Assembly (NCBI RefSeq): GCF_000003815.2
Contig: NC_049996.1
Location: 10,812,838 to 10,872,837 of the forward strand
Direction: 5' to 3'
DNA: 60,000 bases
DNA from: Branchiostoma floridae
Taxonomy: Eukaryota; Chordata; Leptocardii; Amphioxiformes; Branchiostomatidae
Position numbers and translations under genes: made by a program. Under the pieces are notes generated by a model. The model was not told the DNA's origin, ran no database searches, and was given only the letters and a program-made list of their open reading frames with translations. How positions within the stretch are numbered: the stretch's first letter is position 1; every line of letters begins with the position of its first letter. This document shows, in pieces, positions 25,991-38,100 of the stretch.

Positions 25991-26983
25991 TTATTTGTGT
26001 GCGCGTGCCGTTCTTAGGACCTAGGACGGATCAAACTCTAAAAGCTTTGTTTACTCTCCATTTTACTTCTAAAAACAGGTGAATTTCGCTCATACAATTA
26101 CCATGTCTATGCTGTATACGTAAAGCATCCGTTCTTCCTGGTACAACCAGTGAGAGGATAGCTATTTCCAGTAAAATGTAAGTTGATGGAGATACATTTC
26201 CAGGTACCGTTCCCAGCGGTAGGATTCCGCGGCAGGTCAATACCGTTTCTACCGGCGTCCATTAACATCTAACCCCTCGGAGTAGCCGACTGCCTGTGGG
26301 AGAAACAAAGGGTTTACCATCCGTCCTGGCTGCCACTACGGGCACTCACGAGCACAGACCGGCTATTTCAACATTAAATGTGTTATTTCACAGCACTTAG
26401 GGCACCGGTGCTGCACTGCGGGGTTTCGTTCACTGCGGTACCGTTGTGTTATTTTCGCCGATTTTATATTGTATAATGAATTTAGATATACGCAAAAGTA
26501 TGACTTAGAAGACAGCAAAATACACAAAACGTGAGAAAATTCGTCCTTTATCTCTGAAATTTGTTGAGTAATCTTTCGAACCGCGCAGTGCCGCATCGGT
26601 GCCCCAAGTGCACTGAGATACCACCTTAAGAACTGCTAGCGGTCGCACGGGGAATGGAGATCAACCATTGGTGGGGCGAACACTGCCATAAACCATAGTC
26701 TGAACGATAAAACGTCTTTTAGTAGCCTAGGAAAGCCCTGCAATTTCCTCCAAGGTTTTAGAATGTCATAAAATGCGCACCTCTTTTGGCGGCCGAACGG
26801 GAGTTTTTAAGGTGTCTTACATATCAACTTTACAGCCGCCTCCAAGGGTGCATGTGGATACTAGTGTGTAACCATTAAGTTTTAGACGATTTCACTACAT
26901 GCCATCAAAATCAAGAGGAGGGGTTATGTTTTATTTAAGCTAAAAAGTGTGTACTAAGGGACATGTAATAGTTTGGTTTGGTT
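25991..26983. other. No gene recognised, CpG-rich
   Basis: The last strongly CpG-rich kilobase before the CpG-poor transcription unit. No domain-bearing frame. Confidence 0.4.
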
Positions 26984-27235
26984 TGGTTATACAGATCTCC
27001 ATTAGTGACTGATATGTCACTATTCTTCCTGGAGTCCGGGTGATTTGTAGAGAATCACCAATTCTAGACGGAAGTGTGGGGGTTCTTTAACGTGCCTGGG
27101 GTATGGCTCTCCCCAGACACGGGACCTCCATTTTACGTCCTATCCGAGGGAAGGCCCTAGCTGAAGCTAAGTACTAATTTTCACCTGAGTTGAGTTGCAG
27201 ACAGAAAGCGCCATTGGCGATCGACTCACCGTATT
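26984..27235 (-). mobile_element. Interspersed repeat homologous to the 20.7-kb SINE-like element
   Basis: Read on the minus strand, it carries the same order as 20779-20880: GGTGAAAATTAG, a block near CCTCGGATAGGACGTAAA, then GAGGTCCCGTGTC. On the plus strand this includes GGTTCTTTAACGTGC and ACACGGGACCTCC, which I recall as a widespread marine-invertebrate repeat. No coding capacity is visible. Confidence 0.55.
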
Positions 27236-27819
27236 ACGGTGGTACATTTTGTAGCACTACACAACATTATCAACACAAATATGACTGTTTCTTAATTTTT
27301 CTCTCCCCTAAAATTGGCAACAAATTGATATATGTAATGTGTACGTACTTTCCTTGACTTTCCCTGTGAGTTTGTGAATGTTGAATGAGATTTAGTAATT
27401 GGAAAACTGAAACAAAAAACCATTACCAATCCAGAACAAAATGCGCTGCAAAGAGGATGTTTCGTGCCATAGGCAAACAGCGAACCCTGACAAACTAATA
27501 CACACTGTAACGATATGTATTTTCTTCTTTTACTAAGTTAAGGACTTCCTTTCACATATGATGTGCACTTGTCCTTAACTTTATATTTATCCATTCCTTG
27601 CCTGTATTTTTTATATGATTACCACAATGTACATTGAATAACAAAACAAAACGTAGTTACAATGTCCATAATCTAAGGTGTGGAACGAAATAGTTTTAGG
27701 AATATAAAAAAAGAAGCATGTGCAAAAGAGGATCGTGTTGTCTCAATACATTTCATTTAATTTGCATTTCTATATGACAGTTCATTTTCTATTATATTAC
27801 AATGAAATAAATATGCTCC
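27236..27819. other. Intergenic gap downstream of the RhoGEF gene
   Basis: AT-rich sequence in which CpG frequency falls from the high level of the left third to the low level of the gene. No gene seen. Confidence 0.45.
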
Positions 27820-27825
27820 TTTATT
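27820..27825 (-). terminator. Candidate polyadenylation signal AATAAA
   Basis: TTTATT on the plus strand reads AATAAA on the minus strand. It is the clearest canonical signal I found downstream of the stop codon at 28939 and would give a 3' UTR of about 1.1 kb. Variant signals nearer the stop cannot be excluded. Confidence 0.45.
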
Positions 27826-28938
27826 TACCAGAATCACAAAAACACTTCATATGTACATAGAATGTACTGCCTTACGACAGAAATTTGTGCTAATTCCTTA
27901 CATGCAAATTTTGGCACATTGAGCAACTATAAAAAATTCATGTATTGACTTTACACATTATTTAGAGCCAGTGTCTTTGATGACAAAATTATGTGTATAA
28001 TTTGTTTGGTACAAAAATATCATATAGAGCTATAACATTGGTGATTTGCAACATCTAAACTATGCTCACATTATAGTATGGACGGAGGTGTGAAAAGTTC
28101 TGCCACTTTTAAACTTAGCATCTTAAATATATGGTTGTGCTGAAGGAAATACATAGTGCAATGTCAAGTTTAAGAGCAGCTACCAACCTAAGGCAAACTT
28201 ATAACCAATTGCACCACAGCACACTAGTACATTGTATATTGCAAACACTGTGCAAAAGCAGTTAAACAGTGCCCATATTACTACAAATTATTAATGTTCA
28301 CGGCTGTTTCATGTTCACATTTTCTCAGAGAGCTCTCTGCATACTCCTCACATTGTGAACATGTCCTCTGTCTCCTATTGTGTTGGACAGCTGTGTCAAA
28401 CCTGAACTCTTGATTTTTAACTTGCTGCAATCAATTTAAGTGCTTGCTTTTGCTTTACATCTTCTACAGTAAGCAACCCTCACAAACTCTGAGGTCCTGC
28501 CTCGAGTTTCTTCAACCAACTTCTTTATGATTATTTGTGAAAAGGCACAATGATTTTGCTGGCTTCTTAAATAGCTGCTGCTTCTCCTTCTTGCCAATTC
28601 TTCTTTTCGCTCTCTCATCATATAATATATAAGTTCATACACTATATGATAAGATAATGTGATCCAACATGCCACCTTTGATGAAAAAGGGTCTGCAGAT
28701 TGGCACATTACACCTGCTGTGCCCTGCAGTTCTGCAACAGATTGACAGGAGGTGCTCATAAGAACTCTGGCTTTTTCAACTTTGCTGCATCTCATTCATA
28801 TGTCAACCGGGGGTGCTTTTAGTCAAGCTATCCACATTCCTCCAGAATACAGATAGCTGTTGGTGGCCTGTTTTGCCTCACCCCAATGCAACTTCAGTGC
28901 AGTTTTGAATCAAACTGGTAGGTGGTGCTTTTGATCCC
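27826..28938 (-). other. Probable 3' UTR of the RhoGEF gene
   Basis: AT-rich, CpG-poor sequence from the TGA stop to the candidate poly(A) signal. A minus-strand 119-codon frame at 28436-28795 lies within it. It has no recognised domain and is treated as chance, although an alternative terminal exon cannot be ruled out from sequence alone. Confidence 0.5.
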
Positions 28939-29166
28939 TCAAGTTCTGGACACCATATGGATCATGATGTTTGCAAGTGCGTTCCTTCTTTTCCTCCAGT
29001 TTCCCAGATCTCTGGAGAGACCTTGAAGAAGGGACAGCCATCTTGAGGTGTCGGATGGATCCTCGCCCTTCAGAATGTAAGGATCTTTGTAGATCTCTGT
29101 GATCTCAAAGGTTTCCTCTGAGTCTGGATCCGTAGACACAACACACTTGTCAAGAAAGAATGGGTC
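28939..29166 (-). CDS. RhoGEF coding exon 13, PH domain end and stop
   Basis: 228 bases: 75 codons and TGA at 28941-28939. Acceptor TTATTTTTTTCAG|GACCCA. Encodes DPFFLDKCVVSTDPDSEETF, then KGEDPSDTSRWLSLLQ with the PH C-terminal-helix Trp, and a basic tail GNWRKRRNALANIMIHMVSR ending in a final Thr. The protein ends about 30 residues after that Trp, so there is no further C-terminal domain. Confidence 0.92.
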   Translation of the reverse strand, partial: DPFFLDKCVVSTDPDSEETFEITEIYKDPYILKGEDPSDTSRWLSLLQGLSRDLGNWRKRRNALANIMIHMVSRT

Positions 29167-32100
29167 CTGAAAAAAATAACAATTCATACATTTACATGAT
29201 TGTGTACTGAGCAATTTTTCCATGAAAATTCCTGGATCCAGAATCTGATACAAATCTGGATTCCTTAAAGTCTAATCATTTATTGCCAGGAGCCCACCCT
29301 TGTTTTGCTTTTAGTCGCTCCCCGAAGCATACCTTTTGGAAGCAACTAAAAGCACAACAAGGCTAGACTGCAGGCTGTAGATCATTTGTGCAAAAAACAA
29401 GTACAAACCACCACATTCAACACATCCATCCAAAGCTACAGTACAGAATTTTGAAACATGAAGACCCCTACCCTGAGCGTGGTGAACCTGCCAGCACCCT
29501 TGTCTCTGATAAGTACCAGGGCTCCCCCTTTCACAGGCTTGTCTCCGGAGGGCTGGCGTTTCTCCTCCAGGGCCTGCAGGTTGGGCATCTGCAAAATAAT
29601 AATTATAACTTTATTGCAGATTCAAGCTCGAAGGCTAATTTCAAACAAAGTAAAGCAGTGGTATACATAATTGTATACATAACAAAGAAGGAAAATGAGA
29701 TTTATAGATAAATAAAAACTTTCAAGGGAAATCTATACTATATCTAAGTCTAAGTCTAGAGTGACCGACTTGAGTCATGCTTTTCTTTGTCTGTCGGGTT
29801 ATAATATCTGGACCACTATTCGCTACTGCATGGCAGTAGCTACTCGCTACTCGCTATTCTTACTGCATGGCAGGACATTTTCATTGTTAAATATGTCATT
29901 CTGCGCTTACAAATTAAACTACATTTCCATCAATTTCATGTCATGAACTTCTGATTTTGGGGGATATTTCCAACCCAACAAGCAAATTTCCATCTCGAGA
30001 CTAGACTAGAGGGATGGACCTGCATGGTGACAGCCCTGGATATAAAACTTAATATTTAAGTAGCAAGGTCTCCCCACCTGTCCCAGCACCAGTAGAAGTG
30101 CATGTACTGAGCAGACTTTAGTTTTCCTGGCCCAGGTGTCCCCACACTGCACCACCTGCAGCTTCCCCATCTGGATAAAGTGAACCTCGTCCTTGTTCCA
30201 GCTCACAGCATCCAGGGCCATCTGGAGACAAAACGGAGAAAGTCAAGATGTGTGGGCTGAAGGAAAACGTCTAAGAAAAAATTACTATCATCTAATCTTC
30301 AAGCAGATCCTAGTGACAAAATATGTTGAAAGTCAAGATGTGAGGCTTGAAGGAAATGAAAGTAATATAGATCCTGTTCAGCTTACTGCAGAGCTTTTTG
30401 TTTACAGGTCGTGGTAGAGAAGACAGACACTATGTACATGTACAGTAACAAATAGCATATTCATTGGATGTTCAACTTTTGGAACTTGATACCAAAATGT
30501 TCAGAACTCTTACCGTGTTCAACACAAGTTGTACCTACCTCTCTGAGCTCAATGTTCTCCACACTACTGGTGCTCTTAGTTCTGCTGCTCTTCTTCTTTA
30601 GTCTCATCAGCCCACCTGAGCCCTGGGTTTTCTATAGATGAAAAGATGAAACAAATGGGACTTAGAACTGGATTCAGTTAAAGACATTTGGATGATGGGA
30701 TTTGCTGGTGTATCTGACTCAAAGAAAAAAAGTCAAAAGAAGTTTCACTGTATGTTTTCGGCACTTGTCCTCCTTCATGATAAATGTAAAAATATAACTA
30801 TAATTGTATGGTAAAAGATTCATGCACATATGACAAATTCTCTTCATTTCTTTATCAATTCAAAGCTCAAAAGAACAGAAAATTTCAAATCTCCCTGCTT
30901 TTGTCAATCTTTGCCAGGGTCATTTAAAAAGATAATAAATGATACCTCATTTTTCTCCTAGTAATTGCCAGACTCATTGAGACTGCTATTGTTTCAAACC
31001 CAGGAAACACAATAAAAACCTGATATGAAATACCTGCCTATTATAAGAAGGCCAACTTTGATTGACAAGCATATGATTTACAACTTTCATCTCTTGGGAA
31101 AGTAGACATTACCAACTGAAACCAAACTCAACAATATAGCGACAGTCTTCAAAGGATGGAAGATAATTAGGGTCCTAAAATTGGTCACTGTGGACCAAAT
31201 GTGTCACGTCAAAGTGGGTTATATATCAATCAACGCCACCATAAATACATCATGGCATGTGAGCTGTCCAGATGAAAGTGAGCATTTTCAGCGGCACACT
31301 TTAGAGTTTGACAACAAAGGGGCTGAAGTGGATGGAAAATGTCAGAGGTAATTGCTTTGTGGCATGAGAAAGAGTCATTGTGACTGATGGTCTGATGGAA
31401 AAATTAGGGCTTGACTGACAAAGATATAATCAAAGTTCATCCCAATGATATTGTTAATTGTTATGGTATAAGTTTAAAAACTGGTAAATCTCTTTTTTCA
31501 ATGACGTACCAACCTGATTTAACTATTTAAATTTTATTTATGCTTGATGTACATGGTTTGAAATTGAATGCTTTCTTTTGTATTCAAATTTCTTGCAAAG
31601 AATAAAGGTCACAGGATGCTCTCTAGAGTAGAATGACAAAAACAACTTACAATGTTGATATGTTCCAGATGCTCCTCCACTAACTGCTGTGCCTCCAGTA
31701 GTCGGTCCCTGTCAGGGTGGCGGCAGGAGGTGGACTTGTACAGCCGGCTCAGCAGCAGGGGGTATCTGGCAAGGGAACAACACAAAATACGGAAATTAAT
31801 GTCTTGTAACTTTTTGTGAAGTTTTGTTTATATACATGTTTTATTTTTCACAAAAGATGTGATGTTTTCTATCAATAGTGAGTACATCAAAGCATCCATT
31901 ATAGCCATCAAGGAGAACTCTATGAAATAAAGAGTCCCAAATAAGAATCTAGTTGTTTCATTGAATGATAAGGTTGTGTGGAGATCCTTCAGCACCAAGG
32001 ACAGCAATCATACACAAAGAATCATGAAATTTTCCTCTCCTCTATTTGATAAGAACCCCCCCTCCCCCATTCAGCACCAAGGACAGGTTAATAAGAAGCT

Positions 32101-35100
32101 TCTTCAGCACTAAGAATAGGTTAATAACAAGTCTCTTCAGCACCAAGGACAGGTTAATAAGAAGCCTCTTCCGCACCAAGGGCAGATTGATAAGAAGTCT
32201 CTTCAGCACCAAGGACAGGTTGATAAGATAAGAAGTCTCCTCAGCACCAAGGGCAGATTGATAAGAAGCCTCTTCAGCACCAAGGACAGGTTAATAAGAA
32301 GCCTCTTCAGCACCAAGAACAGATTAATAACAAGACTCTTCTGCACCAAGGACAGGTTGACAAGAAGTCTGTTCAGCGCCAAGGACAGTTTAATAAAATG
32401 GCCTTTCAACTCAATAAGAGGTAATAAGAAATTGAACCACAAAACAAATAAAGAACTGACTTTGTTATTCTCTGTAGTGGAGCCATGAGGAACGAGGAGA
32501 GGTGCATCCTGCGCAGGGCGGAGTTGTCTGTCTGGGAAACCTCCAGGAAGATGCGGAACAGGTCCTTCTCACTCTCCAGGGTCTTCAGCATGGCAGGGGC
32601 TGCAGGCTGGGGAACAGGAAAAGAAAAAGGTGTAAGATTGAATAGCATTATACCAGCATAGATGACTAACTAGCATATGGCTAATATACAGGGGTATCCC
32701 TGCTTACAAAGGCAATATAGGGCATGGGATTTGACACAAATCTAGTAGTTCTGTAAATCATTAAATATTTGTATCTGGAAGTTTAAGCAGTTGGGGGGAA
32801 AGAGAGTAGCTCAGATCATTAATTTTAGCAGACTGAGTCAGTGAGTATGAACAGTGATGCCCTATCTGGCCTCAGAGAGATACACTAACTGTGATGAATA
32901 GTGACTGCTTAAGTCAATAAACTTAAATACTATTAAGAAATAAACAATTACAATAAACATAATCATACAAGTGTCTATGATATCCTGAGTTACAAGTTGA
33001 GTATGTACAGACTATGCCCAGAGTTGCCTGGTCTCCTGACCTGTTTGGTGCAGTAAGTCTCAAAAGCCATGAGCATGTTGGCTGCCTGCAGGAAGATCCT
33101 CCCGATGTTCACAGAGATGTAGTCCTCATCTCCCTGCTCCTGGGCATGCTCAATGGCGTCCTGCAGCTTATCTGCAAACCTGTCATTCACCTCAATCAGT
33201 TCCTGGGAAAAAGGTGAAAAACAAATGTTTCCATTAGAAGACTACCTACTCATTTTAAAAGATAATTTTTCTATATTCATAATGCCACACCAATTCTATT
33301 TTGTATTCTTATTCTTGGACATGTAATGAAAATTTAACTACAGGACAGTGAGACATAGAGAGCTGAGAGGAAGGCTTTTGTCTAACTGTATTCCCTCCCT
33401 GAAACTGCTTCTACCAACTTGAAGGCACATGTTCAGACTTTCTCATCAGACTCTGTTTTTATGTTCGTCTTTGAGTGCATCATTCTTTAATTCTAAATCT
33501 TATAGTATTGCCTAATAAATGTACTAAAAAGCACTTACCAGAATGTTGATGAAGATGGTTTGCAGCTGTTGTGGAGTCAGCAGCCCGGCCTTCTCTATCG
33601 GCTCATAGAACTCCTCCTTGATGACCCGGAGGTCGGCCCCGTAACTCAGCTCCGTCTGAACCAGCTCCTGGATCGCTTCCTTCCTCTCCACACGCCGCTT
33701 CTCACAGCGAGGGCACAGCGCTGTGTCTTCTGTACGGTAACTCCTGGTGGTCAAACATATTTACAAATGTTACAAAGGGTATGGCAAATAGAGATTCCTC
33801 AAGAAACTGGATGATTCCTCAAGAAACTGGATATGATTCTTTCCAGATAACATCTGCTTTCTTTTGTCAGTGACACTGAAGAGATTTGAAGAGATGCAGA
33901 TTTTCATAGTCTAACTATGAATTAATATCCAAGTCTATATCTCTTCAGTGTCATTGACAAAATATGCTGGATGTTCTCTGAAACATCTGACTGTTTCCAA
34001 AATCATATCCATGCAGTTGCTTGAGTAATTACTATTTGGCATATCTTACTACCTGGATGTCAAACCTTCATTGACATTACAAAGGTTTTAAAAGTTACAT
34101 TTCATGACCAAATGTTGCTGTAATGTCATATTACATGTGGATATAAATTAAAGCAATTAAGTCATCAAAGTCCATACCTGGGTGATTCCTCTTCCTCTTC
34201 TACATCAATGACAGTGTTGACTTTCTCACAGTCTGCACAGTTGGACTCATCCTGGAATAAAGTAGATTATAATTAGAAACATTTCAGTCACACTTTGAAA
34301 AGGCAATATAACTTGTTGTTGAATTGGAATCTTACAACTTGAAATGAGCATATAGATTCTTAACATTAAGTTTAACAAGTTTTAAAAATTTGAATATGAT
34401 TTCCTACCGTTGTTTCTCTTGTCTTGCGGGGGACTCGTGTGGTCTCCATTCCAACTCCACTGTCGTTCCTCGCAATGTCTACGGCAGATGACCTTCTCTG
34501 TGGATAAAAATAAGCAATGGCACTTTCACCTCTGATCCAAACAGATAACGCAATACCATGTTAATAAAAAAATTACTTTTGATTTCTGCTGAGCTATATG
34601 TATACAAAAATGAAAAACTTTCCTCAAATAGTCTCAAATATTTTCTCTTATCTTGCACATAAATGGCGTTCAGTATATATCTATATTGGCTTAATTGATT
34701 TTTTCATTCACATGTAAATGTACCAAGGATTTATGTAGCTTGAAGTTGACCCCTACCTCCATGATTGCCTTCTCTTCTCCCAGGGCGATGACCCCACTGT
34801 CCACGCTGGCAGTGCTCACGTTGCTATGGCGATTCTTGGACTTGGTCCTGGAGGCTCGCTTGTCACTCTGGTCAGAGGGAACACCTTCCACTATGGTCAG
34901 GTCCTCCATGCCATGGTGTCTGTGCAACCAGTTTCTACAGAAAAAGAAAAAGAAATTCAACACCATTGTTGGCTGTTGTGCATCAATAGTGGCATAGGTG
35001 TGGCATAATGGTTACAGCATTGAACACTGAACCAACAGGTTCCAGGTTTGATATTCCCAATGCCCTGATGATGTGCCCTTGGGAAAGGGACTTTACACAT

Positions 35101-38100
35101 GAATTCCTAACTTGACGATGCAGTGACGACCACCAAACATCTTGACTAACTTGTCTTAAGTGTGAAAAAAGCACAGTCACAATCACACTAATATGGCACC
35201 AAGAACTAAAAGTTTTTATGCAATCTTGGTCAACACAAGATCAAGCATACAGGTTTTTCCATGATACCGTGAAACTTTCCCATTTTCATGTTTAAATTCC
35301 TGTTCAGCATCATTTTCTAAAATCCAAGAATCAACAAATTTCACCAATGTGGCCTGAAATAAAGGCTCTTCACTAACCTGGTCCTGTGCAGAGCCATGGA
35401 GGAGGGGTCACTGTGGTGTTGTCTCACAGGACGGGGAGTCTTGTCTGGTCTGCTCTCCTTGCTGCTGGAGTTGGTCACATCAGATGTGGATCGTGCTACT
35501 GAACTTGGGGGCTGAAGAACAGGAACAACTTTTAAGGAAATGTCTCTACAAGGCTCTCCCCTTATAGCCTGGGTACCATCCGTATTCTACCGGGCTCCTT
35601 AACTACTAGCATTTTTAGGTAGCGAGTGTAAGGAGCCCGGTAGAATACGGATGGAACCCAGGCTACTCCCCTTAAGTTAAGGCTACACAAAATGTGCTGT
35701 TGTCCTTTGGCCTTTGTCTATCCCTGAGATACACGACTTATACAGAAATTGAGAAGTTCAACACAGTTTCTACAGTTAAGTACGTACTAATAAGAGAAGG
35801 ACAAATTGAGACTGGGCAATAGATAAACTTAGTGTTCTATATGCAACAGTGGTATTTGAAAGTTACATGTATCTAGAAACTCGAAACTACTCTCACCTTC
35901 TGTTTTGTCTCTGTCTTAACTTCTGAGGTCCTGACCAGAGCATGCCAAGTGACGCTGCGTTTGGGAGTCTTTCCTTTCTCTACTGGCATGTTACCATCAG
36001 TGCTGCTCTTCCTCTCACTCTTGTATTTCCTGGCAAAGAGTTCCTCGCTTGTACTGGAGACTGGTTTCTGTCTTTCCAGCCCTCTCTTGCGATAGCTGTC
36101 ACTTCTGCTGTTGGAAGTAGATTGCTTCTCTCTGTTTTTGTCCTTTGCTTCACTTTCATCATGATTGCAAATTTTGTCAAAATCAGTCCATTCCGACTTT
36201 GGTAGAAACATCCCTTCTCTTTTTCTCTCCTCCTTGTTATCACGTTGATTTGACAAAGGTGCCCTCTTACTATCATCACAAAATACTTCTTCAGGACCAT
36301 TGTCATGCATGTTGATGCCTGCTTCTTTCTCTTGTTGGACAAATTCGGTCAAGTCAAACACACAGTCATCACTTTGTTCTAGAGACTTCTCTTGTTGATG
36401 AACAGGACTGTCTTGGAACATGAGTTGAATCTCAGGCATGGAAACCTGTGTGTCGTCTCCTGAGCTGTCACTTTGTGAGCTGAGACCACTTCCCCTTCTA
36501 CTGCCATCTCTGCTACCACCATCTCCATCTGCAAAGGAACCCCACATGCTCAACTTCTCTGCACCCAATACATCTTCCTCTCTGTTTTCAGCAGTTCTAC
36601 ATGTCTCTTTGTGATCTGAGTCTGTGCGGGACACAGTGCTGTTTTCAGTCTTTGAGGGACTTTTATTTTCAGACTTAACTGTTTGGAAGATAGCATCATC
36701 TTTTCTGTCTACTTTCTCACTTTTCAAGAACAGACTACCACAATCCTTAGTTCTTGGAGGTCTTTCTGGTTGTGTTAAAACCTCACAAGTTGTTCTGGTC
36801 TCAACTTTCTCTTGATAGGCGTTTGGCTGGGAGTCCACTCTACTAATGCCATTATGATCTGCAGTGTGCTGATGATTTTGCCTATCACTAGCCATAGCAG
36901 ATTCTGTTCCCTGTAACTTCTCTGACACGGCCGTACAGACGTCAAAGATCTGCTTCCTTTTCATTCGAGGAGTGGAGGCAGGACTCGAGTCATTGCTGGC
37001 CACACTGGTCGTCACAGCCAGGTTGGTCTCTAACATGGGTTTGGGAGTTATCGGTGCAGACCAGTGGCGGCTGTACCAACTACGGGGCGAAACCTTCCCA
37101 GACGGGCTCTCAGAACTGGTGAGACTTTTCAGCTGATCCTTTGCAGAAACATACGGAGTTGCTGAATCCTCGTTGCTGTTTACAGCTTCCACTAGGCAGC
37201 CCTTGTTCCTGCGTAGGGTCCACTCGACTGTGACTAGTGACATACCCCCCACTTTGTGTGGACTGTTGTTGTCTGAGCCGTCGCAGTTTGTTCTCACAGT
37301 ATCCGTTTCCACTTTCTCACAACACGAGTCTTTCTGTCCTGTTGTGACTGGCGGAGCTTGGCCTAGTTCCTGAACAGAGCTGCTTTCTTTAGTAAGCGGA
37401 CAGTGAACTTCTTTTGCAGCTGGCACAACATCTGTAGTGTCTCTCTTTGCTTCAGCATTGATCTGGAATGATTCTAACCCGCAGTCCCCAGTCCTGAATC
37501 TATGAATCTGGTTGAGTTGGGAGGCATCTACGAAGGGTTTTGGTGATGTTTGGCTTTTTTCAGAACATGACGTGGACGTTTCACTCATCGTGTTTGAAAT
37601 TCTTGTCTCCAGGGGTCCCGCAGGGATGTGTTTACTGTTGACATGTTTACAGTTAAGCTGGCTAACGGTCCCGCTAACAGCTTCAACGGTGTTGGAGTAG
37701 TCTTCGTGCAACATTTGATCTTGCTTCAATCTTGTCTGAGAGGGAGAAGCACCTCTTAAGTTGTCTTCCACAGAATTTATGTTGGTACTTCTATTCTGTC
37801 TGAAACAGTTTTTTCCAGTCCACTTAGAAGCAGCTGCATCTAGACTTGCTTCTGCAAACTTCCTTGAAACCTCAACATGTCTGTCCCTTGGTGATAAATG
37901 ATCCATACAATTCTCTGCTATATGGACATGTCTATTGACTTGCTTTTCAGGAGTTTTAGCTTCAATCCTTGGTGAGAGTGCATCAGTTTCTTCATTGAGA
38001 TATCCTAGATCAAGTTTGGGAACAAGTTGATCACTTGCTTTTCTGCAGACTTTCTCACCTGAAAAGTTGTGTAACAAAGCTTTTGAGTTGGTCTCATCAT

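Noticed and set aside
28436-28795. 119-codon minus-strand frame downstream of the RhoGEF stop
   Set aside because: Lies in the probable 3' UTR and has no recognised domain. A role as an alternative last exon would need a supported acceptor, which I did not establish.
32046-32488. Periodic 11-residue 'repeat proteins' on both strands
   Set aside because: Produced by a 33-base minisatellite inside an intron, because 33 is divisible by three.
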